A stretch of DNA of 64,000 bases from Haemaphysalis longicornis (taxonomy: Eukaryota; Arthropoda; Arachnida; Ixodida; Ixodidae). Positions 32,985 to 45,900 of the stretch are shown piece after piece (positions within the stretch are counted from its first letter, which is position 1; each line of letters opens with the position of its first letter). The position numbers were made by a program, and so were the translations under genes. A model generated the notes under the pieces. The model did not search any database. It was given only the letters and a program-made list of their open reading frames with translations, and had not been told where the DNA came from. The stretch lies in NCBI GenBank assembly GCA_013339765.2, contig JABSTR010001164.1, positions 310,001 through 374,000 of the forward strand. The letters are read 5' to 3'.

Positions 32985-35815
32985 ACAGCACAACGTTTAT
33001 AGATACTTTTTCAGTTCCGTATCTCCCCGCCGCGGCCATGGAGAGAAGGCGGCCGGCCGCGACTCTCGCCACCGCGGCGCTGCGGTTGCGAGTTGCGCTA
33101 GGAGAGCGAGCGTCGTCTGCTAGCGGGGAGCGTTCCGCTCGGCGTCTCCGGTCCTCGCCGCTTCTGGCTGCGTACTGCAAAAGAAATGACTGTTCTCGGA
33201 CGTTGCTCATCATTTTGCTGCGGCCGTTGCAGTTCTAGATCTATTTGAAACGGACGGTATTATGCAAGAAGTCGTGTACCTACGCCCAGGGATTTGAAGC
33301 GGTGGCTAAAATATCAAGAACGACAGCGTTTTACATGAACGTTCGCGTAGCAGTGGCTGTCAAGCGTGCGCACAAATTCTCTTGCCATGCCAATTGCGCA
33401 AATTTATTGCATCACGAATGATATTTTTTCACACGACTGTTGGAGCAGCTTCCCGTTTCGTAGACAACATAGGTGATATCGTGTCGCGCAAACAACGCTC
33501 TTCAGGATTGTGTAGGCCCCGCTTTCTTTCGGCCCAGTAAAAAAGTTTGCCGACGCTGCCCCGGTTCTTCTTCGAGTGCTTGCCGTTCTCCAGTTGGCTG
33601 GGAAGCCGTATTGCCGCACTATTCTCGACTATCTGTGCAAAATCGGTGCATTGCTGGGGAACGGCTTGGAGAGCTCCTCTTGTCGCTCCTTGGGAAAGTG
33701 CTCTCCTTTTGTAATCACCTAGCTCGTGCGCAGAAGCTACCTTTCTCTTTTTCGGAGACCGCCGCCGAGTCTGCTTGCTCAACAAGTTGCTGGGAAGGGT
33801 GGGAAAGTTAACGGAAACTGCACTTTCCTTCAGTGCCCAGTAAGCCCGGCCGATCTCGACGACTTTACGTTAATGATCGCAATATCCTCTTCGAGAAAAT
33901 GAAGTCCACATATCTTGCGCGTTTTGCTTATCTCTTTGTCCGCGCGGGGAATCGCTCTTTTCTATTGGGTGAAAAGCTATGGATCCGATGACGGCGCTAA
34001 AAAGTGACACTTCTGAGTGTTGCTTCTGTATCTGCTCGTACAGCCAGGTGCGGAGCACGTTGCATTGCGGTAAGCCAGGCTCATCAAAGAAAACACAGCG
34101 TCTTGACGGAGTCACGAAATCCTCGATGAAATCGGCACTGTTCAATAGCGTCAAACTGAACGCACTCAAGGGGCAAGTTCGCAAACAAAAGGAAGAAACT
34201 TGTAGAGACACGCAACTACGCCGAAACTTTGAGCATGCATATACGCACGCGCGTATATGCATGCTCTCTGCAAAAGTGAACTCGGAAGAACCACACAAGT
34301 GGCAAACAATTTCGTTGTCTTCTGTTATTGTAGCTGTTTGCTTTTCAAAGAATGTACACAATTACCGGATGTGTGCGCCCACCCACGCGCGCACACCAAA
34401 CATGTGGAGCGCTTAACTAAGTGGTTTTCGCCTTCCTGCTCCAGTCGGAAGAAGCATACGTAAACCGCATGTGAGCGCTGGGATGTCAGCGCGCAACAAA
34501 AGCTCTGTGCGCTTGAACCTAGAACAGGCACAGAGAAGAATAATCGGCACAACATGAGAACGTCGACTTGCCGCAGAGCGCATGCAACGCCGTGCAAACG
34601 CAGCGCACGCGCGAGAAAAAAAAAAAAAAAAAAGAATGGCAGAAAAATATAATACATACCCGCAGGAAAAAAAAAAAAAAAACTAGTGGCGTAACACGTT
34701 ACGTAGGGTTGCTGGTCACGTGATTTTTATCGCTCTTGGATTCCTTCACCCTCGTGCAAATTCCGGCCCTTCCGTAGCGTTCCGCTTCGGCATCTCGGGT
34801 TGTGCTCTGGCTGCGTACTCGAAAAGAAATAACTGCTCTCGGAAGTTGCTCCACATTTTCTTGCCGCGCGCGCGCTATTCCAGTTCGCGATTTATTTGAA
34901 ACGGGTCGATTATGCAAGGAGATGTACGTACGCCCAGTGATTTTTAGCGGCCGGGCCAAAATACCAATAACGACAGCATTTTAAATGAATTTTCGCGTAG
35001 CAGTAGCTGTCAAGTGCGCACGCGATTTCGCTTGAGATGCCAATAGCGCAAGTTCGTTGCAGCACGAATGATATTTCCTGATAACCATGCGCAGCAACTG
35101 CATGCTTTCTTTATGAAAGACATCCGCGTATCCTTCGTAGTTTCAAATAAATGAAATTGTTGCGTGGGTAAAGCTAACCCAAAATCCTTGAGATTTAGAT
35201 TGTATGTTTTCTAGTTATATTGTGTTAGCATTAAGAAATTATTTGTCTGTTTTGTTTCAATATTTTTTTAGCATGAGGCTACATTCCGTCCTCCTCTTGT
35301 ACATTTTGTAAAGGGCATAAGCATGTGCCTCATGCACGACGCATGTGCCCAGCCTCCTCACTAGCATTACTGCTAAAGTGGGCTGGAAAATCCCGTACAG
35401 CCGACTGCGAGTTAAGCCAGTCGGCAGTGCACCAAGCCCAGCACAAGAAAGAAAACACAGCACGTTGACGGAGTCACGAAATGCTTTCACCCGCGGCCGC
35501 ACTGTTCAATAGCATCTCAAACCGACTACACTGAAAACGGCAAGTTTGTCGCGCAAGGGCAAAGACAAACGCAAGCGAAAAGAAGAAACTTGTAGGGCAG
35601 ACACGCAACTACACCGCGGCCGCAACTTTGAGCCGCGGACCGGCCGCGCATGCCGTCAACGCTGCCGCCGGAGCCGCCGCCGCAGCCGCCGACACAGCGC
35701 AACTCGCGACGGGAGCGCCCTCTCAGCGCCTAGGGTAAAGTCGCGCCCGCTTTGGAAGGCGCAGTTCCGAAACTGAAAAAGTATCTATCTATAAACGTTG
35801 CGCACAGCAGGCACG
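32985..35815. repeat. Large repeat unit with direct duplication and inverted ends
   Basis: Segment 33,125-33,432 recurs diverged at 34,768-35,074. Segment 34,069-34,235 recurs at about 35,427-35,640. The order is the same in both copies. The outer ends are inverted: CAACGTTTATAGATACTTTT at about 32,992 and its complement near 35,770-35,805. It looks like two tandem copies of one DNA transposon. A minus-strand 163-residue frame (33,870-34,361) and a 118-residue frame (33,429-33,785) may be transposase relics; neither is recognised. Confidence 0.55.
34231..34266. repeat. Perfect 16-bp-arm hairpin
   Basis: GAGCATGCATATACGC, a 4-nt loop, then its exact complement. Present in copy A of the surrounding duplicated repeat and absent at the matching place in copy B (about 35,633). 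Confidence 0.75.
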
Positions 35816-36056
35816 GCGACGGAGCGAGCGCAGCCGAGCGCTAACACGCAGATGGCGCTGCGGTGAGAGCGGCGCCAGAAGGCTCTGAGCGGCGCTAGCG
35901 CGCAGCTGGCGCGGCGAGGAGAATGGGGGAGGGATGCGGACGCCGCCGGACTACGCCGGAGGGACAAGGCGGGTGAAAGAGATGCGTCGCATCTAAAAGG
36001 TCGAGCACGTATCCCCCTACGTCACCACAGCACGTGGCCTTCAACTTAGAGCCTAC

Positions 36057-36092
36057 TAAAGTCCCTTCATATGTTTTGATCAAGGGACTTTA
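36057..36092. mobile_element. 36-bp hairpin-ended insertion with 8-bp target duplication (micro-element 4)
   Basis: The ends are 11-bp inverted repeats TAAAGTCCCTT. Flanks are GAGCCTAC (36049-36056) and GAGCCTAT (36093-36100), 7 of 8 identical. A longer direct repeat, GTCACCACAGCACG-GGCCTTCAA, lies outside it at 36021 and 36102. Confidence 0.7.
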
Positions 36093-36937
36093 GAGCCTAT
36101 AGTCACCACAGCACGCGGCCTTCAATGGGTTGGACACATATGTTTAAGCCTACACACTTAGGCCAGCAAGAAACTCTAACGACGTTTTCCGCAATTGTTC
36201 TCTCTGCTTGGCGATGCTAACGCGGGCATGTGCCTTCCCGACGGCAATGCAGCAAAGCCGGTCTATTTCTTGGGTGTGCGTTTACCCTACGTTTGGAGGC
36301 GTTGGTTTGGTTTATGTGGATGCAATGCATTGTGACTAAATTATGATCTAACATGCGTTGCATCGTCTGCATTTTTCTAAGCTTACTTTTGCTGTTTTAT
36401 TTTTAACTGCTACAACCACTGATCAGTGGCTACAACTCCAATGTGTGTTGTACTGTTGCCGCAGCTCGCGCTAAATATCATCATCACCGCCAACGCTGCG
36501 CGACCTCTATTTTTAGGAACGAGAATTTTGAGCTGGAACGATGAGTGACGCTACTGAGGTCGTCTTTTTGCGGCGGACCCAATCAGGCGTTGACCGGCCG
36601 GAATCACCCGACGCCGGCAGCCGGCTTCTAATCCGTCGCCGTTTGTTTTTTCCTTTCTGTCGCGCATCTCGCCTGTCGCTCTCCACCGTGTGCGGTCCCG
36701 CTATCGCCCGCTATCGCGTTCTGGAAGGCGTCCAGAGATTACACTCGACAAAACCCTGCGCGCACCGTATCTGCACAAACACCCGTGTTTTGGACGCGCC
36801 GGGCGAGTTTGACCACTCCCTCTTTTTTGTTTCGCCCGAGCAGCCAGAGCCGGTTGGGCTACCAGGAAAAACCAGCGAACCCCCGAGCTTCCTGTACAAC
36901 CGATCACTCGTCGAACGGTAACCGCAGCGAGCTGACC

Positions 36938-39900
36938 ATGGCGAAAATCCAGTGTACGCATCGCCTGTTTTCTTGTTGCGACCAAGCATGTTGTGTAGTT
37001 ATTTATGATTTACTCTTTTTCTTAATCTTCAGGTGGGCCCGTGGTGGACATTCTTGGAGATGAAATGACGAGGTGAGTTCGATGTCCTACGTGGCTTTGC
37101 GAGGTCAAACTCATTGGACTGGCCACCCCTCCGGGCGCTGTACTCGTGCTTTCGCTTTGCTGTACTCGTACCACTCGTACGCTCCCAGACATTGAAATTT
37201 GCAACCTCACTGTTAGGGGCGCGCGTGACGATGATTTGTGATGACCTCGACCTTGGTTCGGGCCGTTGCTTACCCAGCAGATGTTACTCGGCGCGTGCAC
37301 TGTCGGGCAGACAGATCGTTTCGGCATTCCTAACATATCACGTGCGCCGTACAACGTGCATTCTTACACACTGCCGCAACATATTGCAGTGAAGTTGTGA
37401 CTGATCAGAAATAAAACAAGCAAAAATTCGGCAATTTTTGCTTGCAAATTAATATTAATTCAAGGTAAGGTGTGTGGATGCTTTTTTTCCTAACAATGGT
37501 GCAGGAGATCATACAAGGACGTTAGGTAAAAATAATTTTTAGCACATTGGTATTCGCCAACATGGAGCTTCAGACAAACCTAAAAAAGAGGAGGGAGAGA
37601 GACGCATTTACCATGGGCTCGGCATTGAAACTGCCCTAGTGATTGGAATATACATTGCGCAGACATGCATGCTGTAATGAAGATGACCGTGATGGGGACC
37701 GTATATGAATGTATTTCCACCATCACGCACATTCAAAAACTTAAAGACAATACAAACCACTCACGAGACAGCTTCAGGGTAAGTTTACTGAAGCTGTCTC
37801 ATGCTGGACCTGTTTAATTATCGGTCGGGTACTCTTGACAGACCGCCCAAGGCGCATTGTATTTGTTTCTCACATGTATTTTTTTTGTCCAATAAGAGTC
37901 CTCGGCCTACTTACAGGCTATTTAGGCCGGGTAGATTGAGGATGCCCCCCATTAAACTTAGATCTTTTGAAGCAAACAGTTTACAGAAAGAATAAAATTA
38001 AGTGGCACTATCACTGCCTACGTATTTCTTCGCTCCTTGTTCCCTACAGTTTATGCTCCCGTATAAGACTAAACAATGTAATTTGCGAAATGTGATGGCT
38101 AGTGTGGAAAAGCAAGGTGGAGACGAAAAAAATGCAATGCGTTGTATTTATTGCAAACAAGGTAGGAACTCTACATTTCAGTTAAGTGCGTCTGTACGAA
38201 AACAACCCTCACAGACAAGTAATTGTTAAGTCCTGCTTGATACTCGAAGTTTGTTGCTTGTGTCTTGTTTGCTGTCTGAGCAGATCTTGTGCAAACTCTG
38301 CGGATACGTTTTCATCTTTGGACTGACATAGCGCACATTGTCGAGTGTCTTGCAGAGTCATCTGGGGACCTTATACAAGGACAAGCTCATTCTTCCCTTC
38401 TTGAATGTGGAGCTGCACACTTATGACATTGGCATTGAGAACCCGGGATCGCACAGATGACCAGGGTAAGCTGCCCCACAAAACCTTTACCAAAAAAGGG
38501 TAACTAGTAGCTGGCTTAAATATTTTTAATAATTGTCTACTCTCAATACTCGTCTAGTAATCTGATGCACCTTTGCATCGAACACGGATATATCGAACAC
38601 GGGTATATCGAATTATTGTCTATATCGAACTCATAAATTATCCCCTTGAAAATTCTGTGTAAAAGTATAGGAATTCGTACGTTTATATCGAACCGTATTT
38701 TTCCCTACATTGGGTATATCGAACGCCGCGCGAGCTGGAAGGTGCTCTTCGGCGGTCGCTGCACCCCCGATTAAGGTTGAGGAGGATGTAAGGAATGCGC
38801 GGGCATGCCGAAGACTGGCTCGCGGAACTAATCCCCCCTACCGGAACAAATTTGCGCTTGCCCAGTCGGGCCCCGCTACTGTTAGCGGACGGAGCCCGGT
38901 ATGCTAAATCTCTCTAGGCACACAAGCCCGAACGCTGGGAAAATGTGGCAGTGCGAGGTAGGGCTGCCCCAACTGGGGGCCATACATATGATGACAGGCG
39001 CTTGGAACGGCATGAAGAAGGATACCGTGGCCAACTGCTTCCGAAGGCAGGCTTTGTGACGGCTGAACTTTCCGAAGCTTGCGAAGACGGCGACGACGAC
39101 GACGTGTGCATGGGCGACACGTTTCGTGAGTTGTCGTCCCTTTTCCCGGCTGCTGTTCCAGCCGGAGTGTCTGCCGACGACTTCGTGAACGCTGACACCA
39201 ATATCCAGGTTGTTGCGAGCCTCGGTGACGAGGATATCGTAGCTGCGGTCGCAGGAGCCCAGGCCGATAGCTCGAGTGGTGAAGATCGTCCGGACGAGGA
39301 GGCGGCTACACGATCGTACTCCGCGGGTGAAGTGGCCGCTGCGTTCAGCTTGATTCGCCGTTGTTGCGACGACATGGAAGGAACTGGGCTGTCGCACCTG
39401 GACAGGCTCGAGAAGATCGGGATCAGAGTCTTTAATTTCATTTCCAGGACGAAGAAGCAGGCCAAGATCAGCGATTTTTTTTTTTCATGGAAATAAAGCG
39501 TCCTGTTGCGTCGTGAGTGCGGAATTAGTTGTCATTCATGAATGCGCCGATCGGTAAGTGATCGTCCGCCATAGGTGAGGTCTCAGAGCCCATATTTTTT
39601 ATATCGAATTTTTCATATATCGAACTATTTTGCGATCCCCTTGGAGTTCGATATATCCGTGTTCGACTGTAATAGCAAGTAGTAAGTCAGCTGGCTCTTT
39701 TGTCAGGCGATAAAACAAAGCAGTGGCTGCTGGCATTGAAATATTCTATTTCCGAGGGTGGGTGGCTTCATCCAATGTCCTGAGGTATCTTTAAAGGAGC
39801 CATGAAGAGAAAATAGAACTTCGTTTAATTTGAAAGAACTAGAATTCAATATCTCACTCAGCTCCATTACAGCCACAAAAGATGTTTTTTAACAAAAAAA

Positions 39901-42900
39901 AGCAAGAAGTATTTAAAAACTTTCAAATTTTGCGCCACAGTGACGTGTTATGAGCAAGAATGATGTCATACGGGCCAACAATAAAACAATTTTCAGTGCG
40001 TCAACTGCACGTTGGCATTCAAGTGATGCGGTCAAATGAAACTAGAGGTCCCATTACAGGCGTCCAGTCATGTGTCGTCGCGACAGGTCAGTTAGGCGGC
40101 CGCCAATCGCACAAAAAGGTTCTGTGAAATCATAGAAAAGTTGCGGGAAATTGGCTAGGGAGTCGCGACTGCTTCACATCTTTTCTTTAATATCTCCGTT
40201 ATTTGTTCGAAGATTGTGATGATATTGGTATCATTGTTATCGGGACTAAGCAGTCTTTCTAATAAACCCAACTTGTATTTTGTCTTCATGGCTCCTTTAA
40301 GATAGTTAGAAAGCTGTGGGAAAAGTAAGCATATAACACACAATGTACAAGCACTGTAACAATTGCCTGCTGTGGGCATAGGCTTGTGAACAGTTGGGAG
40401 AAGTTTTGAGAATCCTAACTAACCTCTTCATTATGCGTTGCCTGCAAACTGATAAAACTAATAAGAAAAAAAAATAAAAAAAAGAAAGTGACAAAGTTAA
40501 CAGCGGGGTTTTCAAACTGAATTTAAGAGGTTTTAAGGTGACTCAAAAGGTAGCACTGAAGTGTAATTAAAAGAACCAGTATTGCAGCACAAAGTGGAAT
40601 TAGTTACTATGTGCTAGGTTTTTCAGTTAGCCACAGCGCAGGAAGATAACATAGGCCCGTGATGCCGTTCAGAGGTTACTCTCTAGTCCAAATGTTTAGT
40701 TTCAGCTGTTGCTAGCAGGACCGTTGCATTTATGAGTGTTGATGTAGTTGACGTTCACTACCCCGCCGCGGTGGCTCAGTGGCTAAAGCGTTGCGCTGCT
40801 GAGCACGAGGTCGCGGGTTCGATTCCCGGCCGCGCGGCCGCTTTTCTGATGGAGGCGAAAAGCAAAAACGCCCGTGTGTACGAGATTTTGGCGCACGTTA
40901 AGATCCCCAGGTGGTCAAATTAATCCGGAGCCCTCCACTACGGCGCGCCTCATCGCCTGCGTTGCGTCGGCGCGTTAAACCCCACAATCAATCAATCAGT
41001 TGACGTTCACTGAAAAATAGGTTGTATGGACGTATTGTAAAGTTGGAAAAGAGAGATTAGCACATATTCACCAAGGGGATTGACCAAGACTCGATTAATA
41101 TGGTAACAAAATTAATTTCAATGAATCAGTTATGTCCAATCAGCTTTTAATCACCCAGTAGTTCTAACCGATAACTTCACCTAATTCACAGAAACCCTCG
41201 CAAGGCCAAACCTCAAAACATACCGCTATGGTCAGCACATCACCGCAGAGAAGAATCGCAGTGTTTTTGATAAAGTGTTCCACCATCGAATACTTATTCT
41301 GTACTCAGGGGCAGACTTTTTCTGGAGCAAAACATTCGTCACAATTCAAATTTAGTCAGTCAACCACAACCAGTCCGCGATTTCCGTTGAAATTCGTAGC
41401 ATAGGTGTGTGGTTTATTTCTTTAGTAAACCTTCTTTTTTCTATCCTCGTAGCCTTTTTGCGCCCCTCTGTGCACCCATTTTACGCCCCTCTGACAGCCC
41501 ATTTTACACCCCCTGGCCCACCCAGTGACCGTGGACTGCGCGCCCGCCATCCAGAAGTACAAGGTGGGCATCAAGTGCGCCACCAATCACGCCCTGACGG
41601 AGAACCGCGTGACGGAGTATGTCAAGCTGAAGCAGATGTGGCGCCTCGCCCAATGGCACCATCCGGAACATCCTCGGGGGCACCGTGTTCCGCGAGGCCA
41701 TCATCTTGCAAGAACGTGCCCCGCCTGGTCTCGGATGGACCAAGCCCATCGTCATCGGCCGTCATGCCTACGGGGACCAGTACCGGGCCACCGACTTTGT
41801 CGTACCGGGACCGGGAACGCTCGAGATCAAGTTCACGCCCTCTGGGTCCGGAGAGCCTGTGCTCAATTTCAAGGTGCATGAGTTCCAGAACACGGGAGGC
41901 GTGGCCATGGCCATGTTCAACACCGACAAGGTACTCTCCCTCCCCCATATCGTATCCTTATCATTAACTTATGTTGAGATATCCTAAATTTCCAAGACTG
42001 TTTCTAATCACCCACAACTGGTTTTTAGCTTTTAGTATTGTCATCATCACCTGCAATGACCACATTCACTTATTATTTAATGAGAGGCCCTTATATACCC
42101 ATGAATCACTTTTATCCGCATCACATCCGTATCACTCATACTTGGTTTGGTTTTTTTTTTTAGTATCTTAATTATCTTCTGCTATGACCACCTTCGCTTA
42201 TTTTTAACATTAGGGGCCTTGTACACTCGCAAATCACTTTTAGTCGCATTATACCCCTGCTGCATTTGCGTCCGAATGTCGTTCAAGCCGAATGGCATTT
42301 GACTCAAGTGAGGGGCTTCGAATGCCATTCAGAATCCACCGTGCTCCACTAGGATTTCAATGACATTTGAAAGCTTTAACAATAGCTCGCCGTGCTGCGT
42401 GGCGCTGCTGCTGCCAAGTTCTGTTTTTACACAATAATGCAACAATCAAATTTAGCAGCAGTCTGTGGCGTTTAAATGACATCACGTTATAAATAACGTA
42501 AGCTTTGACACGGTTTTTGCTTAATTCTGAATCGCAATCGAGGTTTTTGTGCTGTCTGGCCACACTGGTTTGTTGCTTGCTCGCACTGGTGCTGAGAGTA
42601 TGAAATTATTACATCTTTATATCACGATTTAAGTGAATGAGAAGTAAACAAAGTCCCACGATTATGAATATTCTGTCTGTTTTGAATACGCCAGTAATGT
42701 ATTTGTTCATGCTGACTTGGAGCGCTGTGCGCGAGAGTGCTAGAAATGGCATTTGGAAGCCCCAAATGTCTCTCTGGGTGCTCATTTGGCTCGAAAGTCA
42801 TTTGAGCTGAATGGCATTTCAAAACCCGCTAAAGCAGCACAACTTCGCATTTGAGACTCAAATGACATTTGGTCCAAACGGCATTTGGATGCTAGTGTGG

Positions 42901-45900
42901 CAGGGGTATAACGTCTGTCAGGCTATTTTTGGCCACGTAACCTTTCATCAAGCTTTACCTAACATCATCCAAACGGCGATCTTTGGCCTTTGCTGCCCTT
43001 GCCTCACCAAACACTCACGCACTCTACTACAACCCGTTAACCATTCGGGTTAGCGGTATCGCAACACTAGTAATGATGAGTACTAGTACAAAATTGGAGG
43101 CAGAGTGCAGGACGCTCCTCGCTTTTCACGCTAACTTGCTGTAGTGTGTTGTCTCATCTTATCTGTATGCAGACATGCTTGTAAAGATAGCACTCCCCTG
43201 AGGTGCGACCTTGTCCTCTATTGTTTCCTTTATCTCGTCTGCCCCCTCCTCTCTTTTTTGTGCAGTCTATCCGAGACTTCGCTCACAGCTCCTTCAAGTT
43301 TGCACTTCAGCGAGAGCTGCCTCTCTACCTCAGGTGATTTCCCCTTATCTAACACACCCACTTGTCTCAACTGGAGAAAAGCTGGGTTGGCCAATCTCAA
43401 TCTTTTTTTTTCCCATCATTATTGCAGTACAAAGAACACGATTCTCAAGAAGTACGATGGCCGTTTCAAGGACATCTTCCAGGAGATCTACGAGAGGCGA
43501 GTTTTCTTCTTTTCCAGAGCAGAAAACAAGGCGCTTGTTAATGGTGGATCATGTTCAAAAACAGTGCAAGAACGATGAAAACACAGAGGCAAAAAAAGGC
43601 ACTGCTGAGAGGCAGCACAGCGCTCTCCTTGCATCTGTGTTTTCTTTGTTTTATACTGTTTTAGAGAATTTTTTTTTCACCTGTGCACTGTGTTTGGAAA
43701 GCTTTTGGGAACATTTTTATTTTATCCTTGAGATGTGAGTTTGGGCTAAAGTACTGTCCTCCTGTTAGGTGAGGCTAGAGACACAGATTACCATATTTTT
43801 TTTTGAACCGCTCACTATATCAAACCAAAAAAAAAACTTTTGGAGGTAAAGAAAACGAGAACAGTTTTTATTGTGGTACTTGCAAGCAGAATCCCTAAGC
43901 TTTGCTATTGCTTTTTAACCAATTTGCAATTTGCCAGCTGTAGTTTATTAGAATGTAGTTTGCTCGTTCGGACATTACAAAAAATATGTGATGCTAAAAT
44001 TTGCAGCAACTTTGGCATGGTTATGTACTTCAGTTTATGTTCTCGCACACATTCAGGAGGAAGCTTGTTTTGTGGGGAAGACGAAAAAAAAAAGTGGCGC
44101 TTCTTCTTACTCCCCCTTCTTCACCAATAAACGCAGTGGCTACAAGGCTGACTACGAGAAGCGCGGCATCTGGTACGAGCACCGCCTGATCGACGACATG
44201 GTTGCACAGGCCATGAAGTCGGACGGAGGCTTCGTCTGGGCCTGCAAGAACTATGACGGCGACGTCCAGTCAGATGCCGTGGCCCAAGGTGGGGGAGGCC
44301 TTTGTTCAGGAATAGGGAGAGGCGTTAAAAGAGCAGTTGACGAGACTATATGGGTAGGTCGATGTGCTGAGGACTGTTCAGGATGAAAAGATCACGAACG
44401 GGGCTTGCCAACAGGTTTTGGAAACTGAATGGAGCCACTGCGCATGTTTTTAGCTGGTGTTGTACGAACTGTGTCTAAAGTGAAAAAGAAGAAAAAAAGT
44501 GAAATTCGTGACATGACCCTTCTATCCCGCTTTTTCCAAACACAAATCCCTCATTGTTCACCCACCTTGGGATGTTCAGTGAAGCATGCACCTTTCTGCG
44601 CTAAATGGACAGCTTGTTTCGTCGGACTGGAGATTTTATGTTGGCGTACATGTTGCAAGAGCAATGAACCTGTCTCTGCACTAGTTCAACCCTGGTGTTG
44701 CACCATTGTGCAGGCTATGGCTCCCTGGGAATGATGACGAGTGTGCTGGTGTGCCCCGACGGTGAGACGCTAGAAGCGGAGGCTGCGCATGGCACTGTGA
44801 CGCGCCACTACCGGCTCCACCAGAAGGGCCAGGAGACGTCCACAAACCCCATTGGTATGTCAAAACGCTCGCTTGCACAGTTGTGACAAGCGTCTGCTTC
44901 ATTTGCATCACGATCCTAACTGCCGCATGATTTAACAGCGGAGCTGTTACAGGTCGAGCCTTTTCGTAAGTCTGCTGTAGGTCTTGCGTCACACAGGGGT
45001 AGGAGCAAGTTCACAGACGCGCTGGTAGCCTCGCTGAAACTGGTTCCAGGACCCACCGATAGAGGGCACAGTGGTCTCGCAGAATGTAAGGTCCCTAAAA
45101 TTACTAAGGTAGCGCCAACTGCTCCCTCCTTCTCCGCTGCCCTCCTCTTTTTTCCTCCCCTCACCTGCGGCGCCGTGGTCCCATTAACTACGCGGCGGGG
45201 CCGCCATTTTTGTTGGCTTCCTCAGAGCAGACGCCCTCGCAACGCTTCAGGCCGCTCGCTGCAGTTTTTCGTGCAGTTTGCTCTTGTTTTCGCGCTGCAA
45301 TCGCTCTTTGGTAGCATTAATAGTATTTCTAGAGCCCCGTTTTACCAACACGCATTAAGTGAGGCTGTTTTGTTGTATATTTTTGTCTAGAAGGGGATAT
45401 TTGCGGGGTGGATGCCGCGGGCGCAAACGGACAGCGCGGTGTTTGTTTACGTGTGCGGCATGCTCAGGATAGTTCGTGAACGCGAAAGGATTGAATGTGG
45501 ACGTTTCAAACTGCTCTGTTACATAGTATTCCTAGAGCCCCGTATTACCAACACGCCCTAAGTGAGGCTATTTTGTTGTATATTTTTGTGTAGAAGGGGA
45601 TATTTGCGGGATGGATGCCGCTGGCGCATACGAACAGCGCGGTGTTTGTTTACGTGTGCGGCATGCTCAGGATAGTTCGTGAACGCGAAAGGATCGAACG
45701 TGGACATTAAATTGCTCTGTTACAGTAATTCCGTTCTTGCATTTTCGTGATTAGGTTGTGGTCGTGCAAGCGCTGCACAGTGGGCTGGTGCATGGTTCGC
45801 GGTGACCTTGGTGCGCGGCAGTTCGAGCGCTGCGCTGGCTTTTTTTGCGTTCGCGTTTTTTGCGTTGGTTGTAGATCATTAGGCAGCACTCAGTATGCGT

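Noticed and set aside
33870..34361. 163-residue minus-strand ORF as a cellular gene
   Set aside because: Lies inside the duplicated transposon-like repeat; unrecognised, so mentioned only as a possible transposase relic.
36541..36921. 126-residue plus-strand ORF just upstream of the IDH start
   Set aside because: No recognisable domain, overlaps several frames of similar quality, and lies where the IDH 5' UTR or promoter should be.
40760..40832. Possible tRNA gene
   Set aside because: A and B boxes are perfect, but it is the head of a SINE with its own target duplication and a non-tRNA body.
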